Of a stretch of 64,000 nucleotides of DNA, positions 1-9,225 are shown piece by piece (the first letter of the stretch is position 1; the number at the start of each line of letters is the position of its first letter). The translations under genes were made by a program, and so were the position numbers. The notes under the pieces are model-generated. The model searched no databases and was not told the origin of the DNA. It saw only the letters and a program-made list of their open reading frames with translations. The DNA is from Burkholderia sp. Leaf177 (GTDB taxonomy: Bacteria; Pseudomonadota; Gammaproteobacteria; Burkholderiales; Burkholderiaceae): assembly GCF_001424345.1 (NCBI RefSeq), contig NZ_LMPF01000026.1, positions 254,204 through 318,203 of the forward strand, written 5' to 3'.

Positions 1-177
1 CGTCGCGCCGTGTTGCGCCGCTTCCGCCGCCGCCGATAATCCGCAATATCCGCTGCCGACGATCAGCACATCCACGTTCGCGGGAAGCGCCGTGCGCGAT
101 GTCTCGGGCGGCGCCTCGTCCCACCAATAAGGCGCGACGCGGAAATCATCGTGGAATAGCAGTGAGTCGGCTCGCAT
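1..177 (-). CDS. FAD-dependent oxidoreductase, N-terminal part (cut by window edge)
   Basis: The 59 visible residues start at an ATG at 177 and read off the left edge with no stop. Residues 37-50 form a beta strand and the dinucleotide-binding turn VGSGYCGLSAA (GxGxxG), as at the N-terminus of DAO/FAD-dependent amine or glycine oxidoreductases. A YWW(D/E) stretch before the Rossmann fold is common in that group. The gene diverges from the LysR regulator at 323, its probable controller. The substrate cannot be told from this fragment. Confidence 0.8.
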   Translation of the reverse strand, partial: MRADSLLFHDDFRVAPYWWDEAPPETSRTALPANVDVLIVGSGYCGLSAAAEAAQHGAT

Positions 178-262
178 GGATCTGGTTTGCGTTGTCTGGC
201 TTTACGTGTTTTTAGTCTAGGAGCGCTTTCGCTATCCGGTCAAATACGGCCAAAAACGGCTT

Positions 263-281
263 CCATTCATTTTTGATATGG
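263..281. promoter_or_regulatory. Candidate LysR-type operator (CCAT-N11-ATGG)
   Basis: CCAT at 263-266 and ATGG at 278-281 form an inverted repeat around an AT-rich 11-bp spacer. This fits the T-N11-A rule of LysR-type regulators. The site lies 41 bp upstream of the LysR start, in the 145-bp region between it and the divergent oxidoreductase. Autoregulation plus control of the oxidoreductase is inferred from position. Confidence 0.5.
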
Positions 282-322
282 CAAGCTTGAAGGTCGCCAC
301 GTGAAAAGCTCCGGGGAAATCC

Positions 323-1231
323 ATGAACCAACGGCAAATCGAGGCCTTCAGGCTCGTCATGTTGCGTGGATCGATGACCGCCGCCGCCGAGGAACTCGGC
401 ACGTCGCAGCCCAGCATCAGCCGGTTGATATCGGAACTGGAGGCATCGACTGGCCTTGCGCTTTTCACGCGCAACGGCGGGCGCATTCAGGCGACCGATG
501 CAGGCAGCGCGTTTTATCGAGAGGTGGACCGGAGTTTTGTCGGCATCGAAAAGCTCGCGCATTCCGCGCGCGAAATCCGGCAGTTCGGCAGCGGCCGTTT
601 GCGGCTGGTCGCGGCGCCGGTGGTCGCGTTATCGTTCGTACCGCTCGTGATCGAGCGTTTTCTGGCGGCGTATCCGCGCATTGCGATATCGCTGGAAATG
701 CGCAGCGAAGGCACGATCCAGCGATGGGCGTCATCGGGATATTGCGACGTGGGTTTCGGGACCATCACGCCCGACGCGTTTGGTGTCACGAGCGCGGAGT
801 TGTACCGGCTGCCGGGCGTCTGCGCGTTGCCTGCAAACCATCCGCTTGCCACGCGCGAGCGCATTCACGCACGCGACCTTAAAGATCAGAGTCTGATCCT
901 GCCGTCTTATGCCGATGGCACCCGTTCATCGCTCGATCGCGCATTGCGGCAAGCCGGCGTGAACCAGGTGCCGACCATCGAGACGCCTTACGGCGCGACC
1001 ATTTGCGCAATGGTTGCGCGCGGTCTGGGCGTGGGCGTGGTGAACCCGCTCGCCACGTTCGACGCGAATCCCGCACGCATCGAGTTCCGGCCTTTCTCGC
1101 CCGACGTGATGTTTCGCGGCTTCACCGTCTGTCCGCAATTGCAGCATCCGAACCCGCTAGTAAGCACGTTCCTCGAACTCACTCGCGAGACGATGGCGAT
1201 TGAAGCCTTGCGTTTGCGGCAGCTTGGATAA
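323..1231 (+). CDS. LysR family transcriptional regulator
   Basis: This 302-residue protein has normal LysR length. Residues 1-60 are the winged helix-turn-helix (RQIEAFRLVMLRGSMTAAAE, then SQPSISRLISELE) and about 90-295 the periplasmic-binding-like effector domain. It resembles the NocR/OccR type of amino-acid or opine regulators, but the ligand is not determined. It diverges from the FAD oxidoreductase at 1-177 with a T-N11-A palindrome between them, the usual arrangement of a LysR regulator and its target. The start is supported by GGGGAAATCC just upstream. Confidence 0.93.
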   Translation: MNQRQIEAFRLVMLRGSMTAAAEELGTSQPSISRLISELEASTGLALFTRNGGRIQATDAGSAFYREVDRSFVGIEKLAHSAREIRQFGSGRLRLVAAPVVALSFVPLVIERFLAAYPRIAISLEMRSEGTIQRWASSGYCDVGFGTITPDAFGVTSAELYRLPGVCALPANHPLATRERIHARDLKDQSLILPSYADGTRSSLDRALRQAGVNQVPTIETPYGATICAMVARGLGVGVVNPLATFDANPARIEFRPFSPDVMFRGFTVCPQLQHPNPLVSTFLELTRETMAIEALRLRQLG

Positions 1232-1234
1232 TGC

Positions 1235-1897
1235 TCAAGTAGGCGCGCCAGTCTGTTTTTTCGGATCCGCTTTCATGAACGCCGGATGTTGATCGCAGAC
1301 GCTCATGATCCTGTCGATGGTCGGAATATCCGGCACGGTGATCTTGAACACGCGCGTGATGGCAACAATACTCGCGAGGCAAATATCGGCCATGGTGGGT
1401 TGATCGCCATGACAATAAACGCCGGTTTCCGATGAACCCGCAAGACGCTCCTCGATTGCGGTGAGACCGGTGCTCAGCCACTTGATTTGCCACGCGCGCC
1501 ACGCTGCGTCGTCGAAACCGCCGGTTGTCTGCAGATACTTTTTCACGCGCGGCACGACCATGGGATGCGTGTCGGCGGCGCACATCGATGCAATCGAACG
1601 CACGCGCGCCCGTGCATACACGTCGCTCGGCAACAAAGGCGGCGAGGGCTGAAGTTCATCGAGGAATTCGAGGATTGCAAGCGACTGCGTAAGCGGTTCG
1701 TGTCCCTCTTGCACGAGTGCGGGAATCGATCCGAGCGGACTGATCTTCAGGAATTCATCGCTGCGTTGTTCGCCGGCATCGAGATTAATGTTCTGCTCAT
1801 GCGCGCTCAAGCCTTTCAGATTGAGTGCGACGCGTACGCGAAATGCGGCGGACGAACGCCAGAATGCATAGAGTTCGAATTGTGCTTGCTCGGCCAT
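1235..1897 (-). CDS. maiA: Maleylacetoacetate isomerase / zeta-class glutathione S-transferase
   Basis: The protein has 220 residues. The N-terminal thioredoxin fold carries FWRSSAAFRVRVALNLKGL at 12-30, the zeta-class glutathione site where MaiA-type isomerases have SSxxxRVRIAL. An all-helical C-terminal domain follows. The family isomerises maleylacetoacetate or maleylpyruvate to the fumaryl form with glutathione in aromatic degradation. No tyrosine or gentisate genes are nearby, so the substrate is uncertain. The ATG at 1897 was chosen over an in-frame upstream start because GAAAGGAAG lies 6-14 bases before it and homology begins there. Confidence 0.85.
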   Translation of the reverse strand: MAEQAQFELYAFWRSSAAFRVRVALNLKGLSAHEQNINLDAGEQRSDEFLKISPLGSIPALVQEGHEPLTQSLAILEFLDELQPSPPLLPSDVYARARVRSIASMCAADTHPMVVPRVKKYLQTTGGFDDAAWRAWQIKWLSTGLTAIEERLAGSSETGVYCHGDQPTMADICLASIVAITRVFKITVPDIPTIDRIMSVCDQHPAFMKADPKKQTGAPT

Positions 1898-1989
1898 GAC
1901 GTGCTTCCTTTCGGGTTGATTGCATCGGGAAAAGTTTGATCCATCGACTTTATACGATGCACGAAAGAGAAACGCGAAGCACGAAATAC

Positions 1990-2023
1990 AAATGCCCGGT
2001 GAATTTGCATTCACCGGGCATTT
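1990..2023. terminator. Perfect 14-bp hairpin between GST and DUF4148 genes
   Basis: The arms 1990-2003 and 2010-2023 are perfectly complementary (AAATGCCCGGTGAA) with a 6-base loop. The A-rich left and T-rich right flanks make it a possible intrinsic terminator on either strand. It lies 33 bp past the stop of the minus-strand DUF4148 gene, which it most likely ends. Confidence 0.8.
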
Positions 2024-2055
2024 GCTAATTCAAAAGCTCGATCTCGAGCGTTCAA

Positions 2056-2331
2056 TCAATTGTGCGAATAGATCGAACGTGTGTCGTTGGTTTGAACACG
2101 GCTGCCTGATTCGGTATTTGTATTCTTCACGCCACCATAAGCGCGCGAGTCGCCGTTTTGCTGTGCGTTTTGCGCCGCGATGGTTTGCGCGCTTTGACCG
2201 CGCTGCGATTCCGGTGCGCCGACTAACGGGTTGTACGACGGTGCCGGACCATAACCGCTGCTTGCGAATGCGGGTGCCGCGACGGCGGCGGAAACGGCGA
2301 TCAACAACGATGCAATAAGGGTCTTGTTCAT
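2056..2331 (-). CDS. DUF4148 family small secreted protein
   Basis: This 91-residue protein has a signal peptide (MNKTLIASLLIAVSAAVAAP, cleavage after about AFA) and a short low-complexity mature part rich in Gln, Asn and Ser. That is the build of Burkholderiaceae DUF4148 proteins, which occur in many copies per genome and have no known function. A second member lies at 60241-60522. The A/S-Y-G-G-V motif near residue 65 is shared by both copies. It is followed by a strong hairpin terminator and is probably monocistronic. Confidence 0.85.
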   Translation of the reverse strand: MNKTLIASLLIAVSAAVAAPAFASSGYGPAPSYNPLVGAPESQRGQSAQTIAAQNAQQNGDSRAYGGVKNTNTESGSRVQTNDTRSIYSHN

Positions 2332-2510
2332 GATGTGCTCCGATGCGTATCAATGACTTCATTCATGGGCTACGCAGCGGGTTGTTGCTCAGTCGCGCTG
2401 CGTCGATGGAAATCAGTATATGCGCGCACTATCGAAATATTGTACCGATAGCAGTGACAAGTGAATCCACCGAGAACGAATAATCGGAGCGTCGTTTTGA
2501 CTTTTAAACG

Positions 2511-3992
2511 CTAGCGCCCTTGCGCGGGCAACGCCTTCAATTCGACGTCGGGCGCGACCGTATTTCCCACGGCGGCGCCAGGGACATTCACCGACGACTG
2601 CTCCAGGCGGTTGCTGTCCTTGCGCGCCATGGCGGCGCAATCGCCCATCGGCAGACGTTTGACGACAATAAATGCAACGAGCATGGCCATCGTGCCGAAA
2701 ACTGCATTGCTCGCGGCAATTCCGATCATCACGCCAATCGGTCCGTACTTGATGCCGACCGCGACGAAAGGCAAGGTGCCGAGCGTCGCGCGGCCCCAGT
2801 TGAACAAGGTCGACAGCAACGGCCGGTCGAGGTTGTTGAACGTCGCGTTCGCAACGAACAGACACCCGACGAACGCGTAACTCGCCACCAGCCATGAACA
2901 AAACACGCGGATGATCATCGCGGTGTCTCCGCGCGCCGAAAACGCGCGGATCAGGCCGTTCTGAACCAGCGCGAGCACGAGCCACGCCACCGCGACCGTC
3001 AGCAGCACGAACACGAGGCTGTTGCGGATCGTTTCGCGAATCCGGTCCGCGCGGCCGGCGCCGAGATTCTGCGCGATGATCGGACCCACCGCGCCGGTGA
3101 GCGCGAAGATCAGCGCGAAAGCCACGGGCGCGATCCGGTCGACGGTCGCCTGACCGGCCACGGCGGCTGCGCCGAAACGCGCCATCGCGTGCGTGACGTA
3201 AGCGCTTGCAACGGGCGTGGCGAGATTGGTCAGCACGGCGGGCAGCGCGACTTTCATGACGGGCCGGCTATGCGTCCAGAGCCGCGAGAAGCGCACGGGG
3301 CCGATCAGGTCGTTGACGCGCATTGCGCCATGCAAACCGACCGCCGCGAGCGCCAGACGTGCAATATCGTTCGATATCGCGGCGCCCGTCAGCCCGAGAT
3401 GAAAACCGAAGATGAGGATGGGATCGAGCACTGCGGTGACCACGGCGGCCACCAGTGTGACGGCCATTGCGCGCCGTGCGTCCCCGATTGAACGCATCAG
3501 CGCAGCCGTGCACATGCCGATGGCGAAGAACACGTACGTGGGCGCAGTGATCATCAGGAAGCTGCGCGCCAGCGTGCGGGTTTCGCCTGCTGCGCCGAGC
3601 GCGCTCAGGATCGGATCAAGGAACAGCAACGTGGCCGCGCTCAATACGATCGTCACGGCGACCATCAGAACAAGGCTGGCGGATGCAACCTGCCGTGCTT
3701 TCATGCGCTGCCCTGCGCCGAGAAGACGCGCGACGGTGGCGCTGACGCCTATGGTCATGCCAATTGAAATGGCTGTGATGAAAAAGTTGATGGTGCCGGC
3801 GAAACCGACGGCGGCGGCAATGGATGTATCGCCGAGAAGGGAGACATAGAAGAGGTTGGCGAGATCGACGGCGAACACCGCCATCAGCCCAATCGCACCG
3901 GTGCCCGCCATTACGACTACGTGGCGCAGCGTGGAACCTGTCACGAATCTGGCGGATGAGCGTGCGATGGCGGCCTGTCGTATCGAAGTCAT
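2511..3992 (-). CDS. MATE family efflux transporter
   Basis: This 493-residue, highly hydrophobic protein has about 12 transmembrane segments in two homologous halves. The first half shows the MATE pattern LYVSLLGDTSIAAAVGFAGT near residues 50-70, with SATVARLLGAGQRMKARQ about 30 residues later. The second half repeats GPIIAQNLGAGRADRI. MATE proteins export cationic drugs or metabolites in exchange for Na+ or H+ across the inner membrane. The 30 C-terminal residues are hydrophilic and nonconserved. The neighbours give no hint of substrate. Confidence 0.92.
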   Translation of the reverse strand: MTSIRQAAIARSSARFVTGSTLRHVVVMAGTGAIGLMAVFAVDLANLFYVSLLGDTSIAAAVGFAGTINFFITAISIGMTIGVSATVARLLGAGQRMKARQVASASLVLMVAVTIVLSAATLLFLDPILSALGAAGETRTLARSFLMITAPTYVFFAIGMCTAALMRSIGDARRAMAVTLVAAVVTAVLDPILIFGFHLGLTGAAISNDIARLALAAVGLHGAMRVNDLIGPVRFSRLWTHSRPVMKVALPAVLTNLATPVASAYVTHAMARFGAAAVAGQATVDRIAPVAFALIFALTGAVGPIIAQNLGAGRADRIRETIRNSLVFVLLTVAVAWLVLALVQNGLIRAFSARGDTAMIIRVFCSWLVASYAFVGCLFVANATFNNLDRPLLSTLFNWGRATLGTLPFVAVGIKYGPIGVMIGIAASNAVFGTMAMLVAFIVVKRLPMGDCAAMARKDSNRLEQSSVNVPGAAVGNTVAPDVELKALPAQGR

Positions 3993-4136
3993 GTTGAAGC
4001 GCGCGGTTTCAGTGCGCGAATCATCGCATGAATGATGTGCAAGTCTTGATGTTGCGCGCGTGACGAATTTGTTGCAGGCGCCAAAATCAAGTCATGTGCC
4101 ATTGCGCCATAGACGTTTTTTCACATGCCGATGTTG

Positions 4137-4164
4137 TTGAAACGCCTTCATGCTCACCTACAAT
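4137..4164 (+). promoter_or_regulatory. Sigma-70-like promoter upstream of DUF3597 gene
   Basis: TTGAAA at 4137-4142 and TACAAT at 4159-4164 are 16 bp apart and each match 5 of 6 consensus bases. The start would be near 4171, giving a leader of about 120 bases. That leader contains the short inverted repeat CCTGcgAAAC/GTTTCAGG at 4201-4218. Confidence 0.5.
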
Positions 4165-4291
4165 GTCCGTGCAGCCGCAACTGTCTGCAATCTTCTATGT
4201 CCTGCGAAACGTTTCAGGGAATGGAGCTTGCGGACAGGCTGCTTGAAGCGGCAATCAAGTTGCTTCCACCATCGAATAAGGGATACCCATC

Positions 4292-4687
4292 ATGAGCATT
4301 TTCGGAACGATCCTGAGCAAGATTTTCCCTTCCAGCCACCCGGCCGTCGCAGCGCCCGCACCGGTCGCAGCACCGGGCACGCCGGCAGCCGCCGCGCCTG
4401 CAACTTCACCTGAGGTCGCTGCAGCGCCGCCGGTCGATGTCGAAGCAGTCTTGACCGACCTGCAATCCAAAACGTCGGAACAATTGAACTGGAAGACATC
4501 GATTGTCGACCTGATGAAGTTGCTTGGCCTGGACAGCAGTCTTGCCGCGCGCAAGGAACTTGCCGGCGAACTGCATTTCCCCGGCGATACGAACGATTCG
4601 GCATCCATGAATATCTGGTTGCACAAAGCCGTCATGGCGCAACTCGCGGCCAACGGCGGCAAAGTGCCGGATAGTTTGAAGAACTGA
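4292..4687 (+). CDS. DUF3597 domain-containing protein
   Basis: The protein has 131 residues. It opens with MSIFGTILSKIF, characteristic of DUF3597. An Ala/Pro-rich linker (about 15-48) leads to the conserved C-terminal domain (VDVEAVLTDLQSK, then SIVDLMKLLGLDSS, ending in NGGKVPDSLKN). DUF3597 has a small helical fold and no assigned role. There is no signal peptide, so it is probably cytoplasmic. A sigma-70-like promoter precedes it and a long hairpin follows. The start has AAGGGATACCC upstream. Confidence 0.9.
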   Translation: MSIFGTILSKIFPSSHPAVAAPAPVAAPGTPAAAAPATSPEVAAAPPVDVEAVLTDLQSKTSEQLNWKTSIVDLMKLLGLDSSLAARKELAGELHFPGDTNDSASMNIWLHKAVMAQLAANGGKVPDSLKN

Positions 4688-4711
4688 GTATTGTTCTTTT
4701 AGCGTAGCCCG

Positions 4712-4769
4712 AAGTAGCTGCACGAAGTCAGGTTATGACAATCCGTGCGGCTACTTCGTGCGGCTACTT
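4712..4769. terminator. Long imperfect hairpin shared by convergent genes, with a 13-bp tandem repeat
   Basis: The arms 4712-4728 and 4753-4769 (17 bp, one mismatch) enclose a 24-base loop. The right side is also a tandem repeat: GTGCGGCTACTTC at 4745-4757 and GTGCGGCTACTT at 4758-4769. The hairpin lies between convergent genes, and its right arm covers the TAG stop (4764-4766) of the minus-strand gene. It probably terminates both. Confidence 0.65.
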
Positions 4770-5861
4770 TTCCATTTTCAGCGCCTTGTTGTAGCCGGTA
4801 AGTTCGAGATACCCGTGACCAACGTTCTTGTTGTCACGACTCACCGTTACCGCGCCTTCCCAATACACCGCGCCTGTCGACTGACTCGAATCCAGTTCCT
4901 GATCGTCCATGAGCGGATCGAGCGACCAGGTTATATCGCCGGTCTTTACCGTCTCCGATACCGGATAAGTCGTCCCCGTGCGCGGCGAGCGCCATGTGCG
5001 TCGCGGCGTGAAGTCCACCTGTTTTCCATCGAACGATGTCGTGTGACCTTGCGGGTCGCGCAGCGTTGCGTGTGTCCAGACCGCGCTGCCGTCGTGGCTG
5101 CGAACCTTGAACGCCATCAACGCCGAACCATCGGTCAGGTTTGCACCGAGCCAGTCCCAGCCGACTGCGTCGGCGCTCAGCACCGTACTGGACCATTCGT
5201 GATCGAGCCAAGCTGAACCAGTGACGGTAGTGTCGAGCGCCGGCTTGCCGTTTTGCGCCGATGCCCGCGTGACCTTGCCAGTGACGCGCAGTTGCGGCTC
5301 GCTGTAGTAATAGCTTGCTTGAGCGGCTAACGGGCCCTTGCGCGAATAGCCGTTGTCGCCTTGCAATAGCGGTGCGGCTGTAGGCGTCATCGTCAGGTCG
5401 AGCGTGAAATCCGTGGCCTTGACTGTTACTGCGTAGTGGCCATCGGCGGCGCGCTTGAGTTGCCATGCATCCAGCTTGACTTCTGTGTTGCCCGTTTTCG
5501 CGTAGGCCAGATCGAAGCCTTGGCGCGCGATCTTTTGATCATGCGCGAGCCGTCCAGCCGATGGATCGCTGAGCGCCGCGTGCGCGATGATCAATTGCGA
5601 TGGCGCGAACGCACCGGGATCGGCGGGATCGTGGCCGGTCGCCGAGCGGAAGAACGTGATCTGGAAACCGAGCGGCTTGCCATCGGGCTGATTCAGCCAG
5701 CCTGTTGCGTACCACCATTCGGTGCGAAACGCCGGATGCGCGCCGGTGTCCTGCGGGAAGACCAGTGGATGACCCGGCTCGACGCTTGCAAAATCGGCGG
5801 CAATGGATGGCGTGATCGTGCAAGCACATATGGCGATGACCGCAAGCTTCAACAGGCGCAT
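4764..5861 (-). CDS. AttH/CrtC-like lipocalin-domain secreted protein
   Basis: The protein has 365 residues with a cleavable signal peptide (MRLLKLAVIAICACTITPSIAA). The mature part shows the AttH/CrtC family pattern: FPQDTGAHPAFRTEWWYATGW near 35-55, then FQITFFR, GSAWLDHEW near 220 and WDWLGANL. In other proteobacteria this family sits with an FtsX permease and an ATPase, exactly as here. The ATG at 5861 shares its A with the TGA of the permease gene, so the two are translationally coupled. A role in ABC-driven export or handling of a lipophilic molecule is inferred. Confidence 0.88.
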   Translation of the reverse strand: MRLLKLAVIAICACTITPSIAADFASVEPGHPLVFPQDTGAHPAFRTEWWYATGWLNQPDGKPLGFQITFFRSATGHDPADPGAFAPSQLIIAHAALSDPSAGRLAHDQKIARQGFDLAYAKTGNTEVKLDAWQLKRAADGHYAVTVKATDFTLDLTMTPTAAPLLQGDNGYSRKGPLAAQASYYYSEPQLRVTGKVTRASAQNGKPALDTTVTGSAWLDHEWSSTVLSADAVGWDWLGANLTDGSALMAFKVRSHDGSAVWTHATLRDPQGHTTSFDGKQVDFTPRRTWRSPRTGTTYPVSETVKTGDITWSLDPLMDDQELDSSQSTGAVYWEGAVTVSRDNKNVGHGYLELTGYNKALKMEK

Positions 5862-8431
5862 CACCAGTCCTCCTTGACGGCACGCACTGCATCGAGCGAT
5901 ATCGCCTTGCGGCCCGCGATGACCGCCGTTGCGCACGATGCAACCAGCATCACCGCCGCGACCGTGCCGAGCACGGACCATGGAATGTGCATGGACATGC
6001 TCCAGTGAAATGATTGCGGATTGACCACGAACACAAGGATCAGGCTGATCGCCCAACCGAGAATGAAGCCCACAGTAATGCCGAGCGCGGTCAGCATGCC
6101 GCCCTCGGCGGCGAGTATTGCGAGGACCTGGCGGCGCGTTACGCCAACGTGTCTCAACATGCCGAATTCGCGGGCGCGTGCGAGCGTCTGCGCTGAAAAC
6201 GTCGCGGCAACGCCAAATAAACCAATCACGATCGCCACGGCCTCCAGCAAATAAGTGACCGCGAAACTGCGGTCGAAAATCGTCAGCGTTTTGGCGCGGA
6301 TCTCGCCGGGCTGCGCGAATTCCATCGCGGGGCCGAAGGGGAGCTTGCGCAGTCTTGCAATTACGTCGTCCACGCTGGTTCCGCGCGCCACGCTGACCGC
6401 CACATCGGTTGCACCTGTGTCGCCGGTGAGCCTGCGATAGTCCGCGAGCCGTATCTGGATCGCGCCGGTTTGTCTGACATAGTCGCGCCACACGCCGGCA
6501 ACCACGAAGCTCGATTCATGCGCGCCGACGGACAACCGCACGCGCTCGCCGAGTTTGTATGCATACAGATCGACCATCGCCTCCGATACCCATATTGGCG
6601 TCTCGCCTTGATGCACCGATGACATCGGCAGAACAGGGCCGGTCATCTGCAGCGTGGCGCCGGGGTCGTTGGCGTCGATCTCGCGCGCGAGCAACGCGAC
6701 GGCCGGACGTGCGGGATCGAGCGTGAGGTGCGAAGTGCGTGTGAACGCCGCGCTCCTGATGCCCGGCACGGCGGCGAGCGTGGCCTGTTCGCTGGGCGCG
6801 AGACTTCCGGTGTCGCCGTTCGGCGTGACGCGCACGTACAGATCGGCGGATAAAAGATGCGTGAGCCATTCGTCCACGGAGACACGGAAACTCGCGACCA
6901 TGATCGCCATCGCGACGATCAACGCGAAGCTCGATAAAACGCCGCCCATGGCGATGGATGCCTGCCCGGGCGCATTGGCAAGTCGGGCGAGCGCGAGCGT
7001 CGCGGGAGCGGTTGTCTGGCGTCTTGCGCGCCATCGGCTGAGCGCGGTGAAGACGATGGCCGTACAGCGCGGCATCAACGCAATGCCGCCGATCAGCAAC
7101 AACGCGACGGCGAGATAACCGAGAACGGGGACATCGAATATGGGCGGCAGAAGCGCGAGGATCAACGCGACGACCAGACACCCCACGGCCGGCCACGGCG
7201 ACGCAAGCCTTGCGAGCGCGCCTTCTTCGCTGCCGGCTTTCAATGCAGCGGCGGGCCGTGCGCGCGCGGCTTCGAGCGCAGGAACAAGGCTGCCCAGCAC
7301 CGATACAGCAATGCCCAAGGTCAGAAACACGGTCGTTGCAACCGGTTCGAAACTGACGTGCGGCTGCACGCCCGGGAAATATCCGCCGCCGAGATCGCTG
7401 CCGAAAAATCGCAGCGCAATGCTCGATAACGCATACCCCAACGCAAGCCCGAGCAACGAGCCGATCACCCCGAGCAGCGCGCCTTCCATCAATACCTGCC
7501 GCAACAACTGCGGACGTGTCACGCCTAGGACCCGCAACATCGCGAACTGCGAACGCCGGCGCACGACGGCCAGCGCTTGCGTTGAAAACACGAGGAACGC
7601 GCCGGTGAAAAGCGCGACGAGCGCAAGCACGTTCATGTTGATCCGATACGCGCGCGATAAACGGTCGGTGCGGTTTTCATCGTCACGGGTTTCGGCTACG
7701 ACGAGCTGGTTGCCGAGCCGCGCCTGGAGTTGCCGCTTGAAGGTTTCGCGATCCACGCCGCGTTCTAGCTGGAGATCGACGCGCGAAAGTTTTCCTTGCA
7801 GACCAAAGCGCCATTGCACGGCGGCGATATCCATGACCGCGATGCGCTGCCCTGGCCGCGTCCTCACGATCCCGCCCGCCACGCGAAATTCCACCGTCGA
7901 TGTGCCGCTGCGCAGCGCGACCTCGGCGCCTGGCGGGGCTTTCAGCCACGTCTGCGCGGAGGGCGAGAGGAAGATGGCATCGGAGGAAAGGGAATCGAGC
8001 GGATTCTGCGCCGAGGGCACGCCGATCAATTCGGGCGTGATGCGGCTTGCCCGGAACACGTCGATGCCCAGCACTTTCAACGCGGCGTTTTCGCCGGGCA
8101 CGGTGACATCGAGGTCGAGCACGGGACTTGCCAGCGCCACGCCGGGTTCGCGTGCGAGACGCGGGTACCAGGTTTCATCGAAGGTGGGCTGAGCACCGCG
8201 CACTTGCAGGTCCGCTTCGCCCGAGAGGCTTTTTGCAGCGGCCGAGAATTCGTTGAATGCCGCGCTGTTGATCAACTGGACCGCGTAGCCGAGCGCAACG
8301 CCAAGCGCGATTGTCGCGATGGCGACGATCGCGCGCGCCGGATGACTGCGCCATTCCGCGCCGAGCAGCCAGCGCGCCAGCAGCCGGTTTCCCGCGATAC
8401 GCTCGACGGGTTGCGCCGCGCGATCATTCAT
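5861..8431 (-). CDS. ABC transporter permease, FtsX/AttG type
   Basis: The protein has 856 residues. An N-terminal membrane segment (about 24-46, IVAIATIALGVALGYAVQLI) leads to a periplasmic MacB-like domain. A first FtsX domain follows at about 270-400 (LRVLGVTRPQLLRQVLMEG) and a second at about 725-845 (LRHVGVTRRQVLAILAAEG), the duplicated plan of the AttG/LolC-like permeases. The start at 8431 overlaps the ATPase gene by 8 bases; an in-frame ATG 39 bases upstream lies inside the ATPase gene and is less likely. It forms one exporter with the ATPase and the AttH-like protein. Confidence 0.9.
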   Translation of the reverse strand: MNDRAAQPVERIAGNRLLARWLLGAEWRSHPARAIVAIATIALGVALGYAVQLINSAAFNEFSAAAKSLSGEADLQVRGAQPTFDETWYPRLAREPGVALASPVLDLDVTVPGENAALKVLGIDVFRASRITPELIGVPSAQNPLDSLSSDAIFLSPSAQTWLKAPPGAEVALRSGTSTVEFRVAGGIVRTRPGQRIAVMDIAAVQWRFGLQGKLSRVDLQLERGVDRETFKRQLQARLGNQLVVAETRDDENRTDRLSRAYRINMNVLALVALFTGAFLVFSTQALAVVRRRSQFAMLRVLGVTRPQLLRQVLMEGALLGVIGSLLGLALGYALSSIALRFFGSDLGGGYFPGVQPHVSFEPVATTVFLTLGIAVSVLGSLVPALEAARARPAAALKAGSEEGALARLASPWPAVGCLVVALILALLPPIFDVPVLGYLAVALLLIGGIALMPRCTAIVFTALSRWRARRQTTAPATLALARLANAPGQASIAMGGVLSSFALIVAMAIMVASFRVSVDEWLTHLLSADLYVRVTPNGDTGSLAPSEQATLAAVPGIRSAAFTRTSHLTLDPARPAVALLAREIDANDPGATLQMTGPVLPMSSVHQGETPIWVSEAMVDLYAYKLGERVRLSVGAHESSFVVAGVWRDYVRQTGAIQIRLADYRRLTGDTGATDVAVSVARGTSVDDVIARLRKLPFGPAMEFAQPGEIRAKTLTIFDRSFAVTYLLEAVAIVIGLFGVAATFSAQTLARAREFGMLRHVGVTRRQVLAILAAEGGMLTALGITVGFILGWAISLILVFVVNPQSFHWSMSMHIPWSVLGTVAAVMLVASCATAVIAGRKAISLDAVRAVKEDW

Positions 8432-9137
8432 TGGCCGTGCGCGCAAAGCGTTCCGCTTGTTTCGCGCCATGCAGGCCGCCGTCGCTCAGGATCAGGATGC
8501 GGTCGGCGGTGGCCGCGGCGGCTGTCGAATGCGTGACCATGATCGCGGCCGCGCCGGTCGCCTTGATTTCAGCGCGGAACAGCGCGAGGACTTCGTGTGC
8601 GGTATCGGGATCGAGGTTGCCGGTGGGTTCATCGGCGAGAATCAGGCTTGGACGATGCACGAGCGCCCGCGCGATCGCAACGCGTTGCAATTCGCCGCCC
8701 GACAACTGCCGTGGAAAGTCGTTGCCGCGTCCGCCGAGCCCGACCGCAGCCAGCATTTCCACAGCGCGTGCGGGCGGCGTGTTGTTGAGCAAGAGCGGCA
8801 GTGCGACGTTTTGCGCCAGCGTCAAATGCGGCAGCACATGGAAAGCCTGGAAGACAAAGCCGAGCTTTTGTCGACGCAGGCGCGTGGCGGCATCGTCGTC
8901 GAGTTGAGAGACTGGCACGCCATCGATCAGCACTTCGCCGCTATCGGCGGAATCGAGACCGGCGATCAGATTGAGCAACGTCGATTTGCCGACGCCCGAG
9001 TCGCCCATGACCGCGACGAATTCGCCCGGGTCGAGCGCGAAATCCAGATCTGCGAGCACGATACGACCTGTGCCGTAAGCCTTGCTTAAACCGCGGCATT
9101 CGAGGGCGGGCGGGGTGTCATTATTGCTGATGGTCAT
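8424..9137 (-). CDS. ABC transporter ATPase, LolD/MacB type
   Basis: The 237-residue protein is a complete nucleotide-binding subunit: Walker A GDSGVGKST at 45-53, Q-loop near 97, signature LSGGELQR at 145-152, Walker B LILADEP at 165-171 and H-loop His203. This type energises FtsX-like permeases. The ATG at 9137 begins the conserved region; a longer in-frame extension upstream overlaps the divergent DUF3253 gene and is rejected. It is the first gene of the three-gene operon 9137-4764. Confidence 0.93.
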   Translation of the reverse strand: MTISNNDTPPALECRGLSKAYGTGRIVLADLDFALDPGEFVAVMGDSGVGKSTLLNLIAGLDSADSGEVLIDGVPVSQLDDDAATRLRRQKLGFVFQAFHVLPHLTLAQNVALPLLLNNTPPARAVEMLAAVGLGGRGNDFPRQLSGGELQRVAIARALVHRPSLILADEPTGNLDPDTAHEVLALFRAEIKATGAAAIMVTHSTAAAATADRILILSDGGLHGAKQAERFARTANE

Positions 9138-9225
9138 ATAGAACAGAGGGTCGCCGGTATGAACTGTGCTGCGGTCCATTACTGTGACAGAGAACGGCCG
9201 CGCGCGTATGGCCGTTGTTTCCCGG

